Translations under genes and position numbers: made by a program | Origin: Mortierella alpina | Lineage: Eukaryota; Mortierellomycota; Mortierellomycetes; Mortierellales; Mortierellaceae | Assembly: GCA_029449245.1 (NCBI GenBank) | Contig: JANATF010000007.1 | Location: 1,426,001 to 1,490,000, forward strand | DNA length: 64,000 nucleotides | Reading direction: 5' to 3' | The notes under the pieces: generated by a model | Database searches by the model: none | Seen by the model: the letters and a program-made list of their open reading frames with translations, nothing else | What the model was told of the DNA's origin: nothing | In this document: positions 61,731 through 64,000 of the stretch, piece by piece | Layout: every line of letters begins with the position of its first letter | Position numbering within the stretch: the stretch's first letter is position 1

Positions 61731-64000
61731 GATGTATGATGTGTAAGATGTGTAACCAATGGGCCGACTAGGATAGGGGGCGCGACTGCAACAGCAACTG
61801 CGTCCGTATTGCGCCTGCGAAGGGTGAAGCTCGTTCTTGGACTGAGCAAGCGAGGGTGACAGAGCACTTATCGGTGAGGGGTGTGCTACTGGGTGTTCTG
61901 TGTAGGAGACGCGTGGACGTGGTGTTGGAGAGTGAAGAGAAGAAGGTGGTGAGTGAGGTGAAGGTGGCGACGAAGGCAGACAAGAAGCGGAAGAGCCAAC
62001 GCCAAAATAGTTCATTTGAGGTGAGAAAGAGCAAAACGGAGTGCTAGAGCAAATCTCGCTCCACGACTTTTGGCAAGGAGACCTAGAGTGAATATTGGCT
62101 CTGTTCACTGTCAGCGCAAGAGCCGTGCATCTGGACGGAGCAAATGCCAAGGCGATGCTCTGTTCCGAGGATGAGGCGACTGCAGCTGAGCAGTCGTTTG
62201 ATCGACAGGTCGTTTTAAAGATATTATGCTCTGGTATGGTTGCACGATGCATGGGGAGGGGAGCAGGGAACGGGGAACGAGGGGGAAAGACCAGAGGAAG
62301 GGACAAGAAGAGAAAATGCAACGACAATGGGCGATTCCAGAGTGGCATTTGTAGTGGCTGTTCAAAAACACAAAATGGGAGACAGACGATGACCGTTGCC
62401 TCCGGACAAACACCGCCGAGACTCGTCGTGCTGTCAAGGAAGCAAAATCCTAGCCCCTTGGCCATTGGGACTGAACGCAAACCCCTACCCCCTGGTGTCT
62501 CCGGCACAACTCGACGCCAGTCGAGCATGGGCCATGGACGGAACGTATATCAAAAAGGAGATTAGGCCAACAAAGGGAGGAGAGAGAGAGTGTGTGTGTG
62601 GGAGAGTGGGGGAACGAGGGAGCGAAGGAGAGGAACCACTTTGACGAGGGTAAGGCATAAACGGCTTAGATCTGAATACTGCTATGCTGTGATCCTTTGC
62701 TTACCTTGCGTGTGGTGGGGTGGATAATGAACAGGTAGAGCAAGACCCTTTTGCTTTTTGCGCTTATGCAGGCAGGATATGAAGCGGGAAGGTATGAGGC
62801 GGTAAGGAGTGAGAGAGGCTGTCCAAAGCGGAGGTAAGAGGGAAAACTTGAAGCAATCGGCAGGCTGCGGTACGACCTATGGGAAGCATATCAGAGCACC
62901 GTCGGGTTAGCGAGACTTTCAGGGTGTGCAGGAGGGTGCTGCCAGCTACCGCCAAATGGTGTGTGTGTGTGTGTATGTGTATGCTTGGAAGAGCCTTCCA
63001 CCTCCACTCCGATAAAGCAATGTGTGTGCAAGGTGGTTTGCTTGTTTGCTTGCGCTATAATTACGCACCCAGAAAACACAAACCAGGGGGCGTACATGTG
63101 AAATGAAATGAATAGAGTAATACACTACAGGAATGCAGTGCTGCGTAGAGCCTTGCGCACACGATCGATGATTGTGCCGATACCCGTTCCCACAACCAGT
63201 CGAACTCGACCCTTGCTGCCACAGCCACCTTGGCAGGCTCTGTGCGAAGGTGAAGCAGGCGAGGTGGGCATGACGAAATAAAAGATACGTACTTTGTTTT
63301 GGAGCGCTTAGTAAGGTCGACAAGCTTTGGCGAAAAGAAAAGTATGGGAGGGAGTGAGAGAGATAGAGAGAGGAGAGAAAGTGTGTGTGCGAGGCAGTGA
63401 GTAGCGTGTGCGTGGAGGCAAAGCAAGTGGGGGAAGGACAGAGCGGATGTAGAAGAGGAAGTGGGAGGGAGAGAGGGCAAGAGAGTAAAGTCGAGAGGGT
63501 TATTGAGTACAGAGAGTGCAAGTGCAAAGAAAGAGAGAAAGAGAGAGAGAGAGAGAGAGCGAGGAGGTGTGCGAGGGAGAAGGAGAATGGAAGCGAGAGT
63601 GACAGATGGTCAAAATGCGCAAAGAAGGCGGGGCGGAAAGGATGAAGCGTAGAGAGAAGAGAGAAAGAGAGAAAAAAGAAACAAAAAAAAAGTTCCGAGG
63701 TTCTTGGTATCTGCGCTATGACCGTGGACAAGGCAAATAAGCGAGCGCAAGCGATGGGGCCCAAGGACAGAATGACAGAGAGGGCAGAGAGGCAAGGGTC
63801 GGTTGCAATAGGACAAAAGCGATGGCAGAGGCCTGTTCAGGCGGGGTGATGGACGTGATGGGTGAGGAACGTTCATTCATGGGTGATATGATTGCGTCCT
63901 GCGTGTGTATGTGCGCTCTCATCAACGCAGTTATTGACCACCCTTCTCTCTTCGATCGCATTTCCACTAGACCCAAGCGGGCCATGAGGCCCAGGGCTGA
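61731..64000. other. Upstream of homeodomain gene, no supported gene
   Basis: Leader and promoter of the homeodomain gene, then low-complexity DNA: a GT run (62957-62973), a GA microsatellite (63529-63559) and purine-rich flanks. A 48-residue minus-strand ATG frame (63125-63271) is the only protein-like piece, and it is unsupported. The window ends in unassigned sequence. Confidence 0.5.
63529..63559. repeat. (GA)n microsatellite
   Basis: GA dinucleotides within a longer purine-rich stretch (63340-63700). It is non-coding. Confidence 0.9.

Noticed and set aside
62946-63764. 272-codon minus-strand frame
   Set aside because: Mostly Leu/Ser/Phe from CT microsatellite reading; no domain.

Overview
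The window is nuclear DNA from a filamentous fungus. The genes are split by small GT-AG introns, coding segments are about half G+C, and the long spaces between genes are rich in CT/GA tracts. The gene set is fungal: 1,3-beta-glucan synthase, GH72 glucanosyltransferase, a PDR-type ABC transporter, Ftr1 iron permease, Bem1/Scd2, Ypd1 and Atf1-type bZIP factors. Intron density, glutamine- and histidine-rich regulators and small double-psi beta-barrel secreted proteins make an early-diverging filamentous lineage likely (Mucoromycota/Mortierellomycota). That placement is inference and was not tested by phylogeny. No tRNA, rRNA, CRISPR, transposase or viral gene was recognised.

Layout. 1-9114: 5' part of a YPD1-like phosphorelay gene, an Atf1/CREB-type bZIP gene, then about 4.5 kb with no supported gene. 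9115-14658: BEM1/SCD2 scaffold and the histone acetyltransferase gene NAT4, which is cut into eight small exons. 15503-22471 (+ strand): a RasGEF, RPB3, an unfamiliar 175-residue protein with a duplicated motif, and RPS11 (uS17). 22725-26563 (- strand): FTR1, with GATA-type iron-regulator sites upstream, and a secreted barwin/expansin-like protein. 28757-34171: PDR-type ABC transporter. 34618-36005: nucleolin/Nsr1-Gar2. 37856-39860: a second Atf1-type bZIP. 40470-42098: GT8 (glycogenin-like) glycosyltransferase. 42339-45336: PRP4 kinase. 47338-47940: second barwin-like secreted protein. 49207-54833: FKS1, head-to-head with a GH72 gene at 56834-58452. 59096-61730: homeodomain gene. 61731-64000: no supported gene.

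Themes. Cell-wall and polarity functions recur (FKS1, GH72, two barwin-like proteins, Bem1, a RasGEF), as do stress signalling (Ypd1, two Atf1-type bZIPs, PDR pump) and housekeeping RNA functions (Rpb3, uS17, nucleolin, Prp4). Exon joins were worked out by hand. For every complete gene the chosen exons sum to a multiple of three and keep the reading frame across conserved domains, which is the main support for the models. UTR ends are not defined.
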